DNA from: Brachypterus glaber
Lineage: Eukaryota; Arthropoda; Insecta; Coleoptera; Kateretidae
Direction: 5' to 3'
Length of the DNA: 64,000 nt
Assembly: GCA_958510825.1 (NCBI GenBank)
Contig: OY294048.1
Location: 14,339,589 to 14,403,588 of the forward strand
Notes under the pieces: model-generated
What the model saw: the letters and a program-made list of their open reading frames with translations, nothing else
Databases searched by the model: none
What the model was told of the DNA's origin: nothing
Shown: positions 34,161 through 46,520 of the stretch, piece by piece
Layout of the letters: the number at the start of each line of letters is the position of its first letter
How positions within the stretch are numbered: the first letter of the stretch is position 1
Position numbers and translations under genes: made by a program

Positions 34161-34306
34161 TAAGGCCTATCCAGAAACTTGCATAAGAACATAAAACATA
34201 AGAATGCGATGCCATGATTGGCAAGAAACATGGCGGCACATCAAGCCAATCACGGCATCGCATTGTTATGTTTTATGTTCTTATGCGAGCCTGTGAATAG
34301 GCACTT
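34161..34306. mobile_element. 146-bp hairpin MITE, copy 1
   Basis: TAAGGCCTATCCAGAAACTT is followed by GCATAAGAACATAAAACATA and GCGATGCC..TGATTGG. The right arm is the inverse. A left-truncated copy is at 42609-42722. Confidence 0.8.
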
Positions 34307-34663
34307 AAGTGGACTTTTTTATTTACTTGTTTATTTTTTAGTTTGTTCTTTTGTATGACACATTTTCTATGTTTTTCGTTTGGACTTTTTTAGGAATCCT
34401 AAAAACAATCTATTATGTTTTTTTGTACTTTATCTAATTATTCTAAAAAGCGGTTGGAAAATAATTTATTTAAATTCATCCAAAGACTCTTGTATAGAAT
34501 AAAATACAGTAAATAATAGAATTTATTTTAACTCAATAAAAATAAGCAAATAAATTACGTAGCCTATTGGTGTAAAGATAAATTGAAAAGTGTAAGTTCT
34601 AAAGGGTCTATGTCCCAAAATTAGATATTTTGAGTTATACATACATGTATATACATGTATAAA
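34307..34663. other. AT-rich spacer
   Basis: Nothing recognised apart from a small ATACATGTAT duplication near 34641-34660. Confidence 0.4.
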
Positions 34664-35212
34664 GGATCCGGCAGACTAACATCTCTACTCTAAATTTCTC
34701 TACTCCCTAACATCCCTACTCCATAACATCCCTACTCCACAACAACTCTACTCCATAACATCTCTACTCCGTAACAACTCTACTCCACACTATAAGGACT
34801 ATATTAGCCACTTAATAATAAATGAGCAGTTCAAAGAACAAAGAATCTTCTTCTTCTAGATTCTTTTATTTTTTTCGTAGAAAACGTTTATCTTTAAATT
34901 CAAATCTAGAACAATCATAAATGAATTATTCTAAAAGCCACAATGACCGCGTACTCTTAATATGCACTAATAAGTAAGTAATTAATAAATTAAATTCATA
35001 TTTGACAGTGACTTAGCATGACAAATATTCATTTGAGTTAAGACAAGTGGCTAATCGAGTGCATATAGTGCGGAGTAGAGTTGTTACGGAGTAGAGATGT
35101 TATGGAGTAGAGATGTTACGGAGTAGAGTTGTTGTGGAGTAGGGATGTTATGGAGTAGGGATGTTAGGGAGTAGAGAAATTTAGAGTAGAGATTTTAGTC
35201 TGCCAAGGATCC
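34664..35212. mobile_element. FB-like foldback element with 16-bp arrays
   Basis: GGATCC marks both ends. The TIR starts GGATCCGGCAGACTAACATC on the left and GGATCCTTGGCAGACTAAAA (inverse) on the right. Each arm then carries a 16-bp tandem array, CTACTCC-TAACATCC and variants. CTACTCC recurs at 34700, 34716, 34732, 34748, 34764 and 34780 (6 units). The inverse GGAGTAG recurs at 35072, 35088, 35104, 35120, 35136, 35152 and 35168 (7 units). Long TIRs made of short tandem repeats are the hallmark of Foldback elements in Drosophila, so the comparison is structural only. The middle (34800-35060) is AT-rich and non-coding. Confidence 0.88.
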
Positions 35213-35580
35213 TAGTATGATGCGCAAATATTCTATAAAGGTTATATCGATCTAATATTGTTGGCAAAGATACCCTTTAGAACTAAAACTCTTCAATTGA
35301 AAAATGACAAAAATAACAAAAGGTTTATTATGTCAATAGATCTAGTTTTAAAATATATGTAATAATGAAAAATACACAAAATTATGCAATAATTGTCACT
35401 TAAATTTTTTTAAATTTTTTAGGTCTAATTTTTTTATTTTTTCGTTTCATCAAAAAATTATTTGTTGATTTTTTTTTTAAATTATGAATTTAAAAAAAAT
35501 TCTGTTTTTATACACATATTTAAAACTATGCATTTTTAAACGTGGCCTATGTTATGAATATTTTAGGCAACAATAAAAAA
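35213..35580. other. AT-rich spacer
   Basis: Nothing recognised. Confidence 0.4.
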
Positions 35581-36307
35581 TATACAGGCTTATTCAGAAA
35601 TAAGTTCGAGAAATTTAAGAGGTAATTCTACGTTAAAAAATATGAAAAAAAGTTCCTATAAAGGTTGGTCCGGTAATGAGTCCTGAAGGAGCTACGGCTA
35701 CGGCAAATTGTAATAAAAATAAGGTTTTTAATTAATAACTCTTGTACCCTTTAAGCTAGATCGACGAGCTTTTGCATGTATACTAGTATTAATAAGGGCA
35801 ATAAGTTTATGTTAAATTATTTTTTTGAATTTATCCAGAGGCTTGCCTAGACGGACAAAATATGTGATGCTTAACACATTATTGCCCCAAACTTTTTTAT
35901 GTGTATTTTTTTGGATTTTTTGTAATAAATATAGATTCCTTTAGTAAAAATACATAAAAATGTCATATAGTGTAGGAGCAACCGTTTCAAAAAAAAAATG
36001 CAATTAAGAGGTAGTAACATTTTGTGCCACTAAAAATGTTACTTTTTAAAATTCTATAACTCCTTTAATATTAAATTTAGGTGTTTTGGTGAAGAATACT
36101 TTTTTGCTTAGTTGCGAAAAATCGCCCTGCAGCATTAAAATTTTATCGGTGCTTTTTTGTTCCCCTTTCTATATGTCCATCTTCGAAGGGCCGCAGCTCC
36201 CTTAAGGCTCATTTCCGGACCAACCTTTATAGGAACTTTTTTTCATATTTTTTAACGTAAAATCACCTTTTAAATTTCTCTAACTTATTTCTGAATAACC
36301 CTGTATA
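35581..36307 (+). mobile_element. 727-bp TIR DNA element, copy C (complete)
   Basis: The ~120-bp TIRs start TATACAGGCTTATTCAGAAA and TATACAGGGTTATTCAGAAA (inverse) and share AAAAAGTTCCTATAAAGGTT and GGTCCGG. The interior matches the partial copies at 1-503 and 10283-10636. The flanks suggest TA or TATA at the insertion point. No transposase frame, and the superfamily is not assigned. Confidence 0.87.
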
Positions 36308-37616
36308 TTGTTTTAAATGATTTTCCATTATTTAAAAAGGTCAATTATTTAGTGACATTTATAATTTTTAAATTTAATAAAACTCGATAAATATTTTCAT
36401 ATTTTTAAATACATTGTTATTTTCGAGTTATTTATTACGTTGATCTAATTAAATTTTATAAATATTTCAATGATCGACATAAAATAATTGTCGTTTATAT
36501 CTTTAATCCACATTAATATAATTAATAACGCAATTTAATGAAATTAAAGTTGTTTATACATTTTATATTAAATTTAATAGTGTATTACGTAACGAGATAT
36601 ATAAGCGCCGTTTCGACCTCATTTGGTCTCGCCAGACTTTGGGGAATTAAAACGAACCTAAGATTGTAATACTGTATATATTATTGATTTTAAATTAAAA
36701 TTTAAAATTTTGAAATTTTCAATATCAAACTTTACATTCTAAGCAGCACTTATCTTTTCCCCGACCCGAAAGCCAAGAATCGGGATTTATTTTAACAATT
36801 TATTAAAGATGAAAAATAAAATGCATATTTTTATAGTACACACAGAGAAATGGTTACTAAAAACAAGCACGTAATATTCAGATCAAGCGGCTCAAAAGAT
36901 TTTGTCCAATACCCAAACGTAATAAGACAATTACTTCATCTTAAACAGAGAAACTTGAAAATAACCCACGCGTGCGTTTTACTTTACTTTAAATCTAGAA
37001 CTAAATATAACTTGATTTAAAAGACGACGTTTTTGAAATGTAAAAGTTATACGTTTAAATCAAAAATGTACAGAGAATTAATGTATAAATTTAAAAAAAA
37101 ACAAACGTTTAACATGGGTATTGGACAAAATTTTGTATGTCACTCATGGGTAAATCGATATTGCTCTTTCTAAATTTTCTCATGGGCATTGTCTTAGTTT
37201 ACCCACTATAGTGGGTATGTATATGGTACTATAGTACCATAAATAACTATCATATCCGCAAGCATGTTTTAAAAGTACTTAAATAAAATGTTTTCCTTAA
37301 AGTTAAATACGTACCTTACTTAAACTAAGGGGTTAAATCTTGAACGAAGTAAAAATGCTTGATTTGAATTATAAACATTCTTGTTACTATTGAGTTTTAA
37401 AGAAACTTATGAAATATGGCAAATAGGTATTTGAACTAAGTATTTAAAATACTAAAAATAATAAAAAATAGTACTGATACTAATTTCTTGGAAACAATGA
37501 AACTTGAAACAATTTAATGATTTTTTTTTTAATTTAGTTAAATATGTTTATATCAAGTATTTTAATGCCACAAGTATCTATCACAAGTATCACAAATACA
37601 TATTAGAATATCTTTT
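36308..37616. other. AT-rich stretch with a separated inverted repeat
   Basis: TTTTGTCCAATACCCAAACG (about 36900-36919) and its approximate inverse ATGGGTATTGGACAAAATTT (37117-37136) enclose ~200 bp, possibly a decayed element. Nothing else. Confidence 0.45.
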
Positions 37617-38160
37617 TACACAGAAAAAAGTTTTCTTAAACAAATAATTATATTCTTTAAGTTAGGAAATTAATTTTCTTAAAAATATTGTTTTCGACTT
37701 AACCTAATACTACCAAAGCAATATTTTTTATTTAAGAATTTATATTAGTTTCTTTTTAGTTGTGAACATTCTTAAAGTTTATTCTTAAAAAAAATATATA
37801 TTTGCTTTATTCAAATGACTAATAATCTTTAAGAAGATAATTTTTATATTTTCATCCACGAAAAATGCATTATCTCAACGTAAAACTAAATAATAATAAA
37901 ACTAAAATATTGATTTTATTATATTTAAAACTATAAAAATGCATTATTCGGTAAATAAGAATTTCCCTGTCCTGTCCTGTCTTGATTGATGGCAAAATTT
38001 AGAGAAACTTCTTTTTTGAAGATATTAAGGTTTTAATCAAAACAATAATTATTCTTAGACTAAGTTAAATAATATTTTGCTTCAAATATGGAATACATTA
38101 AAGGAGAATATATTCTCTTCGTTATATACAAATCATCTTGATTTATGACAACATTTTTCT
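37617..38160. mobile_element. Probable MITE with ACACAGAAAAA ends
   Basis: It starts ACACAGAAAAAAGTTTTCTT and ends with ACAACATTTTTCTGTGTG. The right ~60 bp (GGAGAATATATTCTCTTCGT, CTTGATTTATGACAAC) recurs at 41893-41956, so the family has at least two copies. Confidence 0.6.
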
Positions 38161-38419
38161 GTGTGTTCTTTGTGTATATACATGAATGTTTTGCAGTAAA
38201 TTAAATTATAATGGAAGGTAAACCATATTCATGCTGATGAATTTTCTTGTAATGGCCTTCAAATTGCCGACAAACTTGGGGGAAGGAAAATGAAGAAACA
38301 ATTGGGTTCCATACTAATACCAACCCGGGTTAATGTGAATATTAAGGGTTGTTTATACAATACCCTACTGAAATAAGGACGAAAATTATGAATTAATATT
38401 GTTATAGTTTGACGCACGG
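38161..38419. other. Spacer
   Basis: Nothing recognised. Confidence 0.4.
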
Positions 38420-38600
38420 ATCTGTGGCTACGGGAAATATGTTTGGAATGTGCACATGCGTGCTAGTGCTAGTGGGAGGCCCGTTGTAGGCACGCACGCC
38501 TTGGCGGAAAGGAGAGAGCGCGAATGATTCCTCCCCCTTTCGTCGGAGATTTTCTTTCATGCGGAGAACTATATCCTCTTTACAGCACCCAGTACTTCTT
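38420..38600. other. GC-rich islet
   Basis: A locally GC-rich, CpG-containing patch (GTAGGCACGCACGCCTTGGC, GAGAGAGCGCGAATGATTCC) without a long open frame. It may be a promoter-proximal or transposon fragment. Confidence 0.3.
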
Positions 38601-39398
38601 TAAGTATAAATATCTATATATTAATACATTATAGAACAACTTTTAAATTTCCAAGTGCATTCCTTATGGGAAATGACCCCCTGGGTAAACCTGATGTGGG
38701 TTGGAAATTTTTTATTGACGGTTTCTTTTTACTGACCTTAAAAATCCATAATTGCCAATTTATGAAAATATTGTAAAACATTTAAAATTACTTATAAAAA
38801 AGTGTCCTTTTCTAGACAATTCTGGTCTTTTTCTACACAGAAAAAAACATGTTTTTCCATGCCTTTTTCTAAAGGTGTTTTTTATCCGGCCCTGTCTACA
38901 CACATCGTTCCTCAAGAAAATTAGGTGAACAAAATTAAGGAAAAACGGAGGATGGATTATTATTAGACATTATAACCACTCAGTAAAACCTCAAATGTTC
39001 ATATTTGTGAGATAATAGATTAACATTTCTTTAGGATAAACCAGACATAATTCAATCGCTAATCCTCCATAATTCAATATTGATTTTAATACTATCTTTC
39101 ACCTAGATTTTACATCCGTTTGTAAAATTGAGGTATCTGTTGGCATTCCGAAGAAAACATTTTTATAAAATTATTGCAGAATTTTACTTTGTTAGGTTTG
39201 ATATTTGTGTATGGAGGTTTGCCTAATTTTATTGGGATATTTACGTTGTAGATTCTACGAATTTTACTCACCTCGTTTTATATGCCATTTTCCACCTTTT
39301 ATCACAGCCTTTTATGATTTTTGCAATCCAAATATTTCTGTTTTTCATGCCAAAAATAGAAACTATAGTTATAGGTAACCTTACTATAGTTTGACCAA
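38601..39398. other. AT-rich intergenic stretch
   Basis: No feature supported. Confidence 0.4.
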
Positions 39399-39515
39399 AC
39401 ATAGTGTACATAACTTGTTGGAAAATGTATTTCGTACACTCCTGGGGTTTACGAACGAGCCGTCAGGCGTGAAATATGTCACTTTCCACACTTGTTATGT
39501 AATATACTATTACTT
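39399..39515. repeat. Hairpin with CGAGCCGTCAGGCG core
   Basis: The stem ATAGTGTACATAACTTGTTGGA-like pairs with the inverse of CCACACTTGTTATGTAATATACTA. The loop region CGAACGAGCCGTCAGGCG resembles the core shared by 21887 and 58651-58785. The frame 39391-39588 is a by-product. Confidence 0.65.
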
Positions 39516-40793
39516 GCACAATTCTACGAAGAGTATAGTAATATCAACCCCTCTTTCATGCACTAAAACCGCCCCCTGGCGACATTAATATCGCTTGATT
39601 TATTTGTAAATTATCCCTTATATTTGCGCAAAATTGCTTTATTAAATTTACCTGTCTTGGAAATACCGTCTTGAACTTAACCAAGATCGTTTTAATGTTT
39701 CACTTTTGGGTGTAATTTGTTTGTAATTTTACAGAAAATTTACAATATACTCACGATACCACTTTGCACGTAATTTAGGCACAAATTACTTTTCCCCTTG
39801 TAATTTTAGTTTTGTTATTAATGGCCACTGGAGTTTCTTAATCAAAAATATTTCTTATACTATTCACGTCCCAACCTCTTCAGACCTTAATGTTTTCTCA
39901 TTGATAAATGCGCTTTTTATTTTATGTATTATAAATCGTTAAAAAATAATCTTCCGAATTACACACGATTCTTCGAATTATCGGGAAAATTCACAGTTTT
40001 CATTCAAAGCAGTCAAAGGAAATAATAACTCCAGGGGCAACGCCTCGGTCGTAATTATTTCCAGATAGCAAATTTTCATGAAAACAGCGAATTTTTCCCT
40101 CATAATTATCAACGTCTTGTGTAATTATATATGAAAATAATTTATTTTTGAACATGTTACTAGAATTCTGTCACTGACATTATAAAAATGTGTATTTGTA
40201 CATTAAGTTGCCTACCAATACATTTACAGTTTTTGTTTTGTTTTTCATTTTGGTACAATCGTATGAAATTGACGCCTTTCTCTAAAAAAATGTGTCCCGA
40301 ACAACTAAAAATATTTTTTTGGTTGATTTCAATAACGGGTGTAACTACCCGTAATGACTTCTTGTTCTCATATACAAAATTACTTTGCTTTTCTACTCTC
40401 ATTTCCTTAGTTTTAAATTAATAAATAATATTAATAATGGTTTGTATTTTGATTAATTATTCACTCCAATTCAGAAAAAAATATGAATATAAAACTTCTT
40501 TTATTAACCGACGTTTAAATTATATAGCTGTTAAATAAAAAACTCTCTAGATATTGTGGACTTGTTTAATTAAGTAATTATATCTGTTGTATAATTGTTC
40601 TTGTTTATTAAAAATTAATAGAAAAGCGGGGATCCTTTTACCCTATTGGAAAATCATTTTATTAGTAATTAATAGAAAAAGAAAAAATATTTTTAATGAA
40701 TTATTAACAGAATTTTATACAGAAGATTCTAATATAAAGCGGTCACCCAAGGGATTTTAGTTATGACCAAAGTAGGTCAGTGTGGAAAATACG
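39516..40793. other. AT-rich intergenic stretch
   Basis: Only a small hairpin, GGAAATAATAAC...GTAATTATTTCC near 40018-40066, was noted. Confidence 0.4.
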
Positions 40794-41411
40794 GCGCCGT
40801 CGTAAAGCTTCGGTTTCCTCCAAAAGTCGCAGTCGCTGACGACTGCGACCGGGCAGCCGCAATCGAGTCATCGAGACATTTCCAATGCATTTTAAATGTC
40901 CCTGTTTTCCTAGCTGCTGCCGAGTCTTTACTACTAACTAACGGTCGCAGTTCGTTTGGTCGCCGGTCGCTTGACCGCTCCGGGAGCAGACGCACGACTA
41001 TTTCTTCACGAATTTGACGGTGAAGCAGGTGGTTTTGCGCTGGACAAGCGTCTTTCAATGTTTCACTCAATTAGAATTGCTTAAAATCCTTCCACTACTC
41101 TCAGCCGAAACATCTCATCAACTTTTACCCTTTTTTTTCTTCATTATGTAATGTTTATAAGAGGAGAATATCCGCTTGATAATTCAGAAACATTAAAAGA
41201 ACCGATTTTAGAGATATTCATACTCATTGAAAGGCATAAACTCGCAAACAAAAAAATAAACAGCTGTTTATAAAATGGCCAGCTAACAGAATGGCAACTG
41301 GCGACTGGCGAGACCGAGGAAAACAGGTAGGGTCGTGACGACCTGGTCGCGGCAACCCGGTTGCAGTCGTGAGCGACAAGACTTTTGGAGGAAACCGATG
41401 CTTAACGGCGG
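40794..41411. mobile_element. 618-bp MITE with GC-rich TIRs
   Basis: The left arm GCGCCGTCGTAAAGC...TCGGTTTCCTCCAAAAGTC is the inverse of the right arm (GACTTTTGGAGGAAACCGAT...ACGGCGG). Weaker pairing extends ~120 bp (CTGTTTTCCT). Frames 40763-41017 and 40777-41070 lie in the arms and are shadows. Confidence 0.75.
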
Positions 41412-41730
41412 AAAAATGGATATTAAATTAAATTTTTATTATAAATACTATTTATGTATATTAGTCATATTATTTATAAAATAATTAAATTTAATTATTA
41501 ATAAATTTATCAAATTCAGTTATTAAAATGCATAAAAAATATTGTTTGTAAATAGCGGTTAATTGATATATTATAAACAAGCCGTGAAGATATGTAATGC
41601 TTTGCATTTCATAGTATACTTTGGATAGTTTATTCTAATAATGTTTTTTTACAAACGTCAGTAAAGTATAATTTTTAATGCAGGCTTTCAGTGTCTAAAA
41701 TGTGATTTTAAGGCACTGGTGTTAAAAGTC
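41412..41730. other. AT-rich spacer
   Basis: Nothing recognised. Confidence 0.4.
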
Positions 41731-41956
41731 TTAGATCATGAATATGGTTATTTTTATATAACGAAGAGAATATATTCTTCTTTTATGCATAACATATTCT
41801 TATCCTATCATATTTGGGAATATATTCTCCTTTCTAGCATACCATATTCTTATCCTTTCATATTTAAAGCACAATTTTGCTCTAAAGGACAATATATTCT
41901 CCTCGTTATATCCAAATCACACATTCTTGATTTAAGACAATATTTTTTTCTGTGTA
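41731..41956 (+). repeat. Repeat related to the 37617 MITE right end
   Basis: It has two local copies of ACATATTCTTATCCTWTCATAT, then AATATATTCTCCTCGTTATA, ending TTTTTTTCTGTGTAAG, which matches 38103-38157. A clear left end is missing. Confidence 0.6.
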
Positions 41957-42608
41957 AGCGTTTAATCTTATTTTGAATGAATTATAATTTAATAAAAACA
42001 ATCCTGAAATTTTCTTAATTTGAATTGGCTCATTAATTAAAGGAGCGGTTTTAATCGTATTTCGAATAAGTTGATTTATTCAAGTCAATTAAAAATATAA
42101 AAATATTTTTTAAGATGAAATATAAATTATTGTGCCTTAATAACTCCAATTTCAGTAGTAAATTATTTATTAACCGTAAATTAGCCGGATACATTTAAAA
42201 GCCTAATGATTTATAAAAACCGATTTACATCTTATAGATGACAGGACAGAATGTAATTTAAAAAATTGACATTTTGTACTACAAAATATAGGTATTAATG
42301 AAGATGACTTTCATCTTGGTCTCAATCCAGATTCATGCAGTTGAAGTTTGGGACACTTTTCTCTTAAGTGTCCATTAGAAGATTTTAGAAATGATTTTAC
42401 TGAAATAAAATTAATGAAATATATTTTTTCCATTTTTCATAAAAATTTATGAAAACTGAATCGACTCTCTCGTAGAATAACTAATTGAGATATATAAGAT
42501 AAATAGGAAGATCATCGATAAAACGGTTTTTACCAGTGATAAGGGGATACTTTGTTTATACGTAAACCATAATTTTAAATAATTTTCAAAAACTTTTTAT
42601 TAAGAAAC
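41957..42608. other. AT-rich spacer
   Basis: Nothing recognised. Confidence 0.4.
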
Positions 42609-42722
42609 AATAATGCGATGCTGTGATTGGCTTGATATGCCGTCATGTATCTTGTAAGCCAATCACGGCACCACATTCTTATGTTTTATGTTCTTATGCA
42701 AGCATCTGGATAGACCTTTAGT
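42609..42722. mobile_element. Hairpin MITE, copy 2 (left arm shortened)
   Basis: AATGCGATGCTGTGATTGGC pairs with GCCAATCACGGCACCACATT. The outer right arm TTATGTTCTTATGCAAGC...TAGACCTTTA matches the family at 34161-34306. Confidence 0.78.
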
Positions 42723-43900
42723 CAGTCTGGAGTGAAAGCACAAATCTCAAGATCTCAGTATTTGAGGCAAACGTTCGACCAATCAGATTTTTTTTTCGAA
42801 AATCTTCACGAGTAGGGAACATTTTTCATTGTATGAAAAGTATTACTTTCACATAAAAAACTGCATTAAAAACAGGTAAAGTTTGGTATATTTTTTGCGC
42901 GAAATAATTTTTTTTTAAATATTTATGGGGACTTCGTAGTGCTAGCGCAATTGTTTTTTTTTAAGTTTCGATAAACCGAGTTCGATACCCGATACACCGA
43001 CGATCTCTCAGAATTAAAAAATAATACTTTTAAGGGTTGTCTGCACTTTTTTGAGCTACGAGCTATTTATTCATTTATAGTTTATAGCCCCATGATACAT
43101 TACAAGGTGTATACTATATTAGGTGGTTATTTTCTAAGAATCATTACTAAAATGTTAGCAATGATTGTCATTTATTTTTCTCCGTGTAATTTTTATAAAT
43201 AATTATGTTCTGTCGTATTACCATCTATTTCAAATTAATAAATATTTCAAATATGATTAAAAGTGTAGGCTCAGCGGGATGAAAAAAGAATCCTTTTATT
43301 GTTTATTTGAACTTCATACTAAAATATTTAATTAACATAGCCTCCAGTAGGCGTAGATGGTACTGCATTTGTGCATAATAAATATTATTGTGGACAATAT
43401 TCGTTTTTAAAATAAACTGAAAATGATACGGTTCCACCACACCTATTTTCTCGCAAAAATTTTTAGATAAGTTTTCATATTTTGATTATTTTGTTATTAT
43501 TATAACGGATTGCTTTTATTTTCAGTGGGTTAAATATAAATTTTAATGAACATCCGCTTAAATTGGAAAAAAAAATTGTTCCCAGTAATGACACGTTGTT
43601 ATGTAGGTAATTTACCATTAACGTATAAAAAATGAGCAAAACCGTTTGAGCTATTTTTAAGAAAATCGAATTTTTCGATTTTTGTTCATCAGTAAACTAC
43701 CCTTTTAATGGAAAGTAGGGAAAAACTATCAAACCAATTTTCTGAGAAATTGTCCAAACTCCTTAAGTTTAAAGTTTGATTTTGATATGTAGGCGGGTAT
43801 GGCCTGTAGGCCTTTTAAAGAAATGAAAAAAAAAACGATCCGCCATTTTGAATTTACCATTTTAAATTTAGGAAATTTAAGTATTCACCACATTAATAAC
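42723..43900. other. AT-rich intergenic stretch
   Basis: No gene or clear repeat. Confidence 0.4.
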
Positions 43901-44180
43901 ACAGGCACAAAAAAAAGGTCTTGTCCACCAGACGAGACCAGCATTTCTATACTTTTTTGGGGTCGCTGGGTTGGTTTGACTCGGTCAGATCGCATTTTGT
44001 TTCTAACCTCAAAAAATTTATGATGGTTAAAACACTTTTTATCATTTTTTCGGGCTTAGCTACAAAATGCGATTTGACCGAGTCAAACTAATCCCGAATT
44101 CGGATTCAGCGACCCCAAAAACATATAGAAATATTTGTCTCGTCTGGTGGACAATACCTTTTTTTTTTTCGTGTGCCTGT
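43901..44180. mobile_element. Foldback MITE, third copy (ACAGGCAC family)
   Basis: ACAGGCACAAAAAAAAGGTC at the left pairs with the right end TTTCGTGTGCCTGT. The arms share GTCCACCAGACGAGAC and TTGACTCGGTCAGATCGCAT with 8669-8958. This copy is not part of a tandem duplication. Confidence 0.85.
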
Positions 44181-45149
44181 GTAATTGGACCACAGATTTT
44201 TTTTAAAGATTTTTCAATATGAAAAACTTATTAGCGTGCAAATACAAACCAAGTATAAACCCCCAAAAAGCGAATTTGATGCAGCCCTGTGTAATTATAT
44301 ATTTTTATTTTAACATTCAAATTTCTACACTCTAGTTTTTAAAATCCCTGATATAGCAGTTAAACTCTACCCTTCATTTTGTCCTCATTCTTCATAAATT
44401 TTACATTTTTAATTTTAAAAATAATAAATTAATCATAGTTAATTATTGATTATTATAATAATTAATTATGCACCAAGATAGCAAATGTAAACGATAACTC
44501 GCTTAGTTTTTGTATTATAAAACTTGACCTATAAACGTATATAACTTAACAAAGCTATATTTTTATATACACAGAGAAAAAAGATGTATAAATTTGTTGC
44601 GAACGTAAAATTGTTTAACTTTTCCTTAATATTATGTGAATATTATATTAAAATTTTGGTTTTTAACCTTGTAGTAATTTTTAATCCTCGAAACGTGAAA
44701 TTTTAGCTTTAAATGACTTTTTCTTGAAATCGGTGTTCAACCTACGGTATTACAAAAAAATCAGGTATCTTTTTGTTACGTACCATCATTTTCATAGAAA
44801 ACGCTCACATCACAGAACCCTGAGGTACCCCAACATTTTAAATTTTTATTTGTGGTATATGTACTTTACTAAGATTGACACTGACATTTTCCGTAATAAT
44901 TAAGTAAGGTTAAAGTACAGTCTATATTATATAGTGCAAGTCCTATAACTGTCTTTAAGCATATATGCTTATAAGCAAAAAGGTTAACAAATTTTATTAT
45001 AAATGATATTTATACAGTATGTCTCCAGATAGAGTTACAAAGAGGAATTTATTTTTTATTTTTGATTTCATCTCAAAAAAAGTCACTCTTTATAACTTGC
45101 CCTGCTTGATTTTAAACTCCCAAAACACTAAGCGCCTTTTGTACAACTC
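44181..45149. other. AT-rich intergenic stretch
   Basis: Nothing firm. See the rejected reverse-transcriptase motif near 44817. Confidence 0.4.
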
Positions 45150-45398
45150 TTACGGTTCATGGGATAATGTTTTTTTCTTCAAATAATTCATTAATTGCAT
45201 ATCTTTTTCTGCACTACTCATTGTACTTCGACCAGAACCCCGCTTTCTGCTAAACTGTCCAGTTTCCTCAAGTTTTTTCTTTGCTCGCATTATAGTGCTG
45301 TTTGCAACATTTAATTCAGTGGCTATTTCACGTACACTTATCCCGTCATTTATTCTTGCTGTTATAATACATTTTTGATAATTTGTAAGCTGCGGCAT
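45150..45398 (-). pseudogene. Tc1-like transposase, N-terminal fragment
   Basis: 82 codons run from ATG at 45398 to TAA at 45150. They contain a helix-turn-helix DNA-binding domain (about residues 7-48, SVREIATELNVANSTIMRAK) and a basic linker, SRKRGSGRST (residues 49-58), in the position of the GRPR-like motif of Tc1/mariner transposases. The second HTH half is incomplete and the DDE catalytic domain is missing, so the copy is dead. GTATGTCTCCAGATAG near 45020 could be a TIR, but the partner was not found. Confidence 0.8.
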
Positions 45399-45994
45399 AA
45401 CTAATGTGAATTATTTCGACAAGTAATGTCATAATAATATTTGACAAATAAATGTCAAAGAGACCTTGATAAAGTTCAATATAATCTGTAACATTTTTAG
45501 GTGTAAGCGTTTATTATGAAAACGATGGTACTATTTATACAAGCGCCTAATTGCAGCTTTCTATGCAGGAGTTTGTTTTGGTTTTTTCTTGTTTGGTCTT
45601 TTTTTTTAATGAGGGGGCCTTTGTTTACGTTAACGTTGGTTTGGCGTCTGTTTGGTGTTTTTTTTTTTTATAAAAAAATGTTTTTTATTCAAAATAACAT
45701 ATTGAAAAACGGTCAGCGCATGCGCAGTTTATCAAAACGCGACATAAAGAGCTGCACATAAGCGCTCCTTTATTTATTACCTAAGAAATCGTACTCAAAA
45801 ATTAAATTTACAGAAAAGTTGCATCAAAATGAGTTTAAGTTAAAAAGTGAAATGCCTCCCGTTTCACACGCCTTTGTTCAAGGTAAGAACATAAAAATAA
45901 CATGCAAAGATAGGCCTTATTAATATTGATCACATGCAAAACCTAGTTTCTCGTCGTAGCTCCCTTACAACTAATTTTTGGACATATAGAATAG
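45399..45994. other. Intergenic
   Basis: No feature supported. The frame at 45516-45761 is low-complexity. Confidence 0.4.
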
Positions 45995-46520
45995 TACAAA
46001 TATTAAACACTGCATGGTTTTAAACTGCGGACAAGGTTAAAAGCAATGTTTTTTGTGACTCGACATTGCAAATGCAACAAAACACATATTTTTAAATAAA
46101 GCAATTAATGTTATTTAATAATTTTATCAAATCAGTACTTAAAAAGATTTTTATTTAATTTTAGCACATATTTACAAATTATAATGCAAAAATTGAAGGT
46201 TATGTCAGATTGTTCTGACAGATATCAGGTTTAAATATTTAACAATAGATTGATAAAAAAAACTAGTCAAATATTAAGAAAAACTAATAAACTTTATATA
46301 ATTTTAACGCAAAACTTTAAATTGCATTAAATTATTATTTCATGGTAAAATATATATATTTTTGCTAATTTTGCTACAGTTTTCTTTACTTTTATAAACA
46401 AGAGGTGGCACTAAATGTGCTCATTCTAACACTTGATATGGAATATTCATACTGTATCTAGAGCTAGAATGGATTCATTCTGTGTTTATTTGCTTACATT
46501 CTAAACCAGTTGTAGAAAAA
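45995..46520 (+). mobile_element. ~0.6-kb repeat family, copy 2 (hairpin end missing)
   Basis: It matches 30597-31140 from AAACACTGCATGGTTTTAAA to CCAGTTGTAGAAAAA. The 5' hairpin and the TTCTTCGACTG end are absent. Confidence 0.82.

Noticed and set aside
37617..38175. Possible extension of the MITE to the GTGTTCTTTGTGTA segment
   Set aside because: The second CTGTGT-like word does not extend the inverted repeat. The end was placed at about 38160.
40763..41070. Plus and minus frames of 84 and 97 codons in a GC-rich region
   Set aside because: They lie inside the inverted arms of the MITE 40794-41411, whose composition explains openness on both strands.
44817..44845. CTGAGGTACCCCAAC, which in reverse reads GVPQGS like reverse-transcriptase motif B
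   Set aside because: The flanking frames are full of stops and no other RT motif is near. The match is only about 15 bases.
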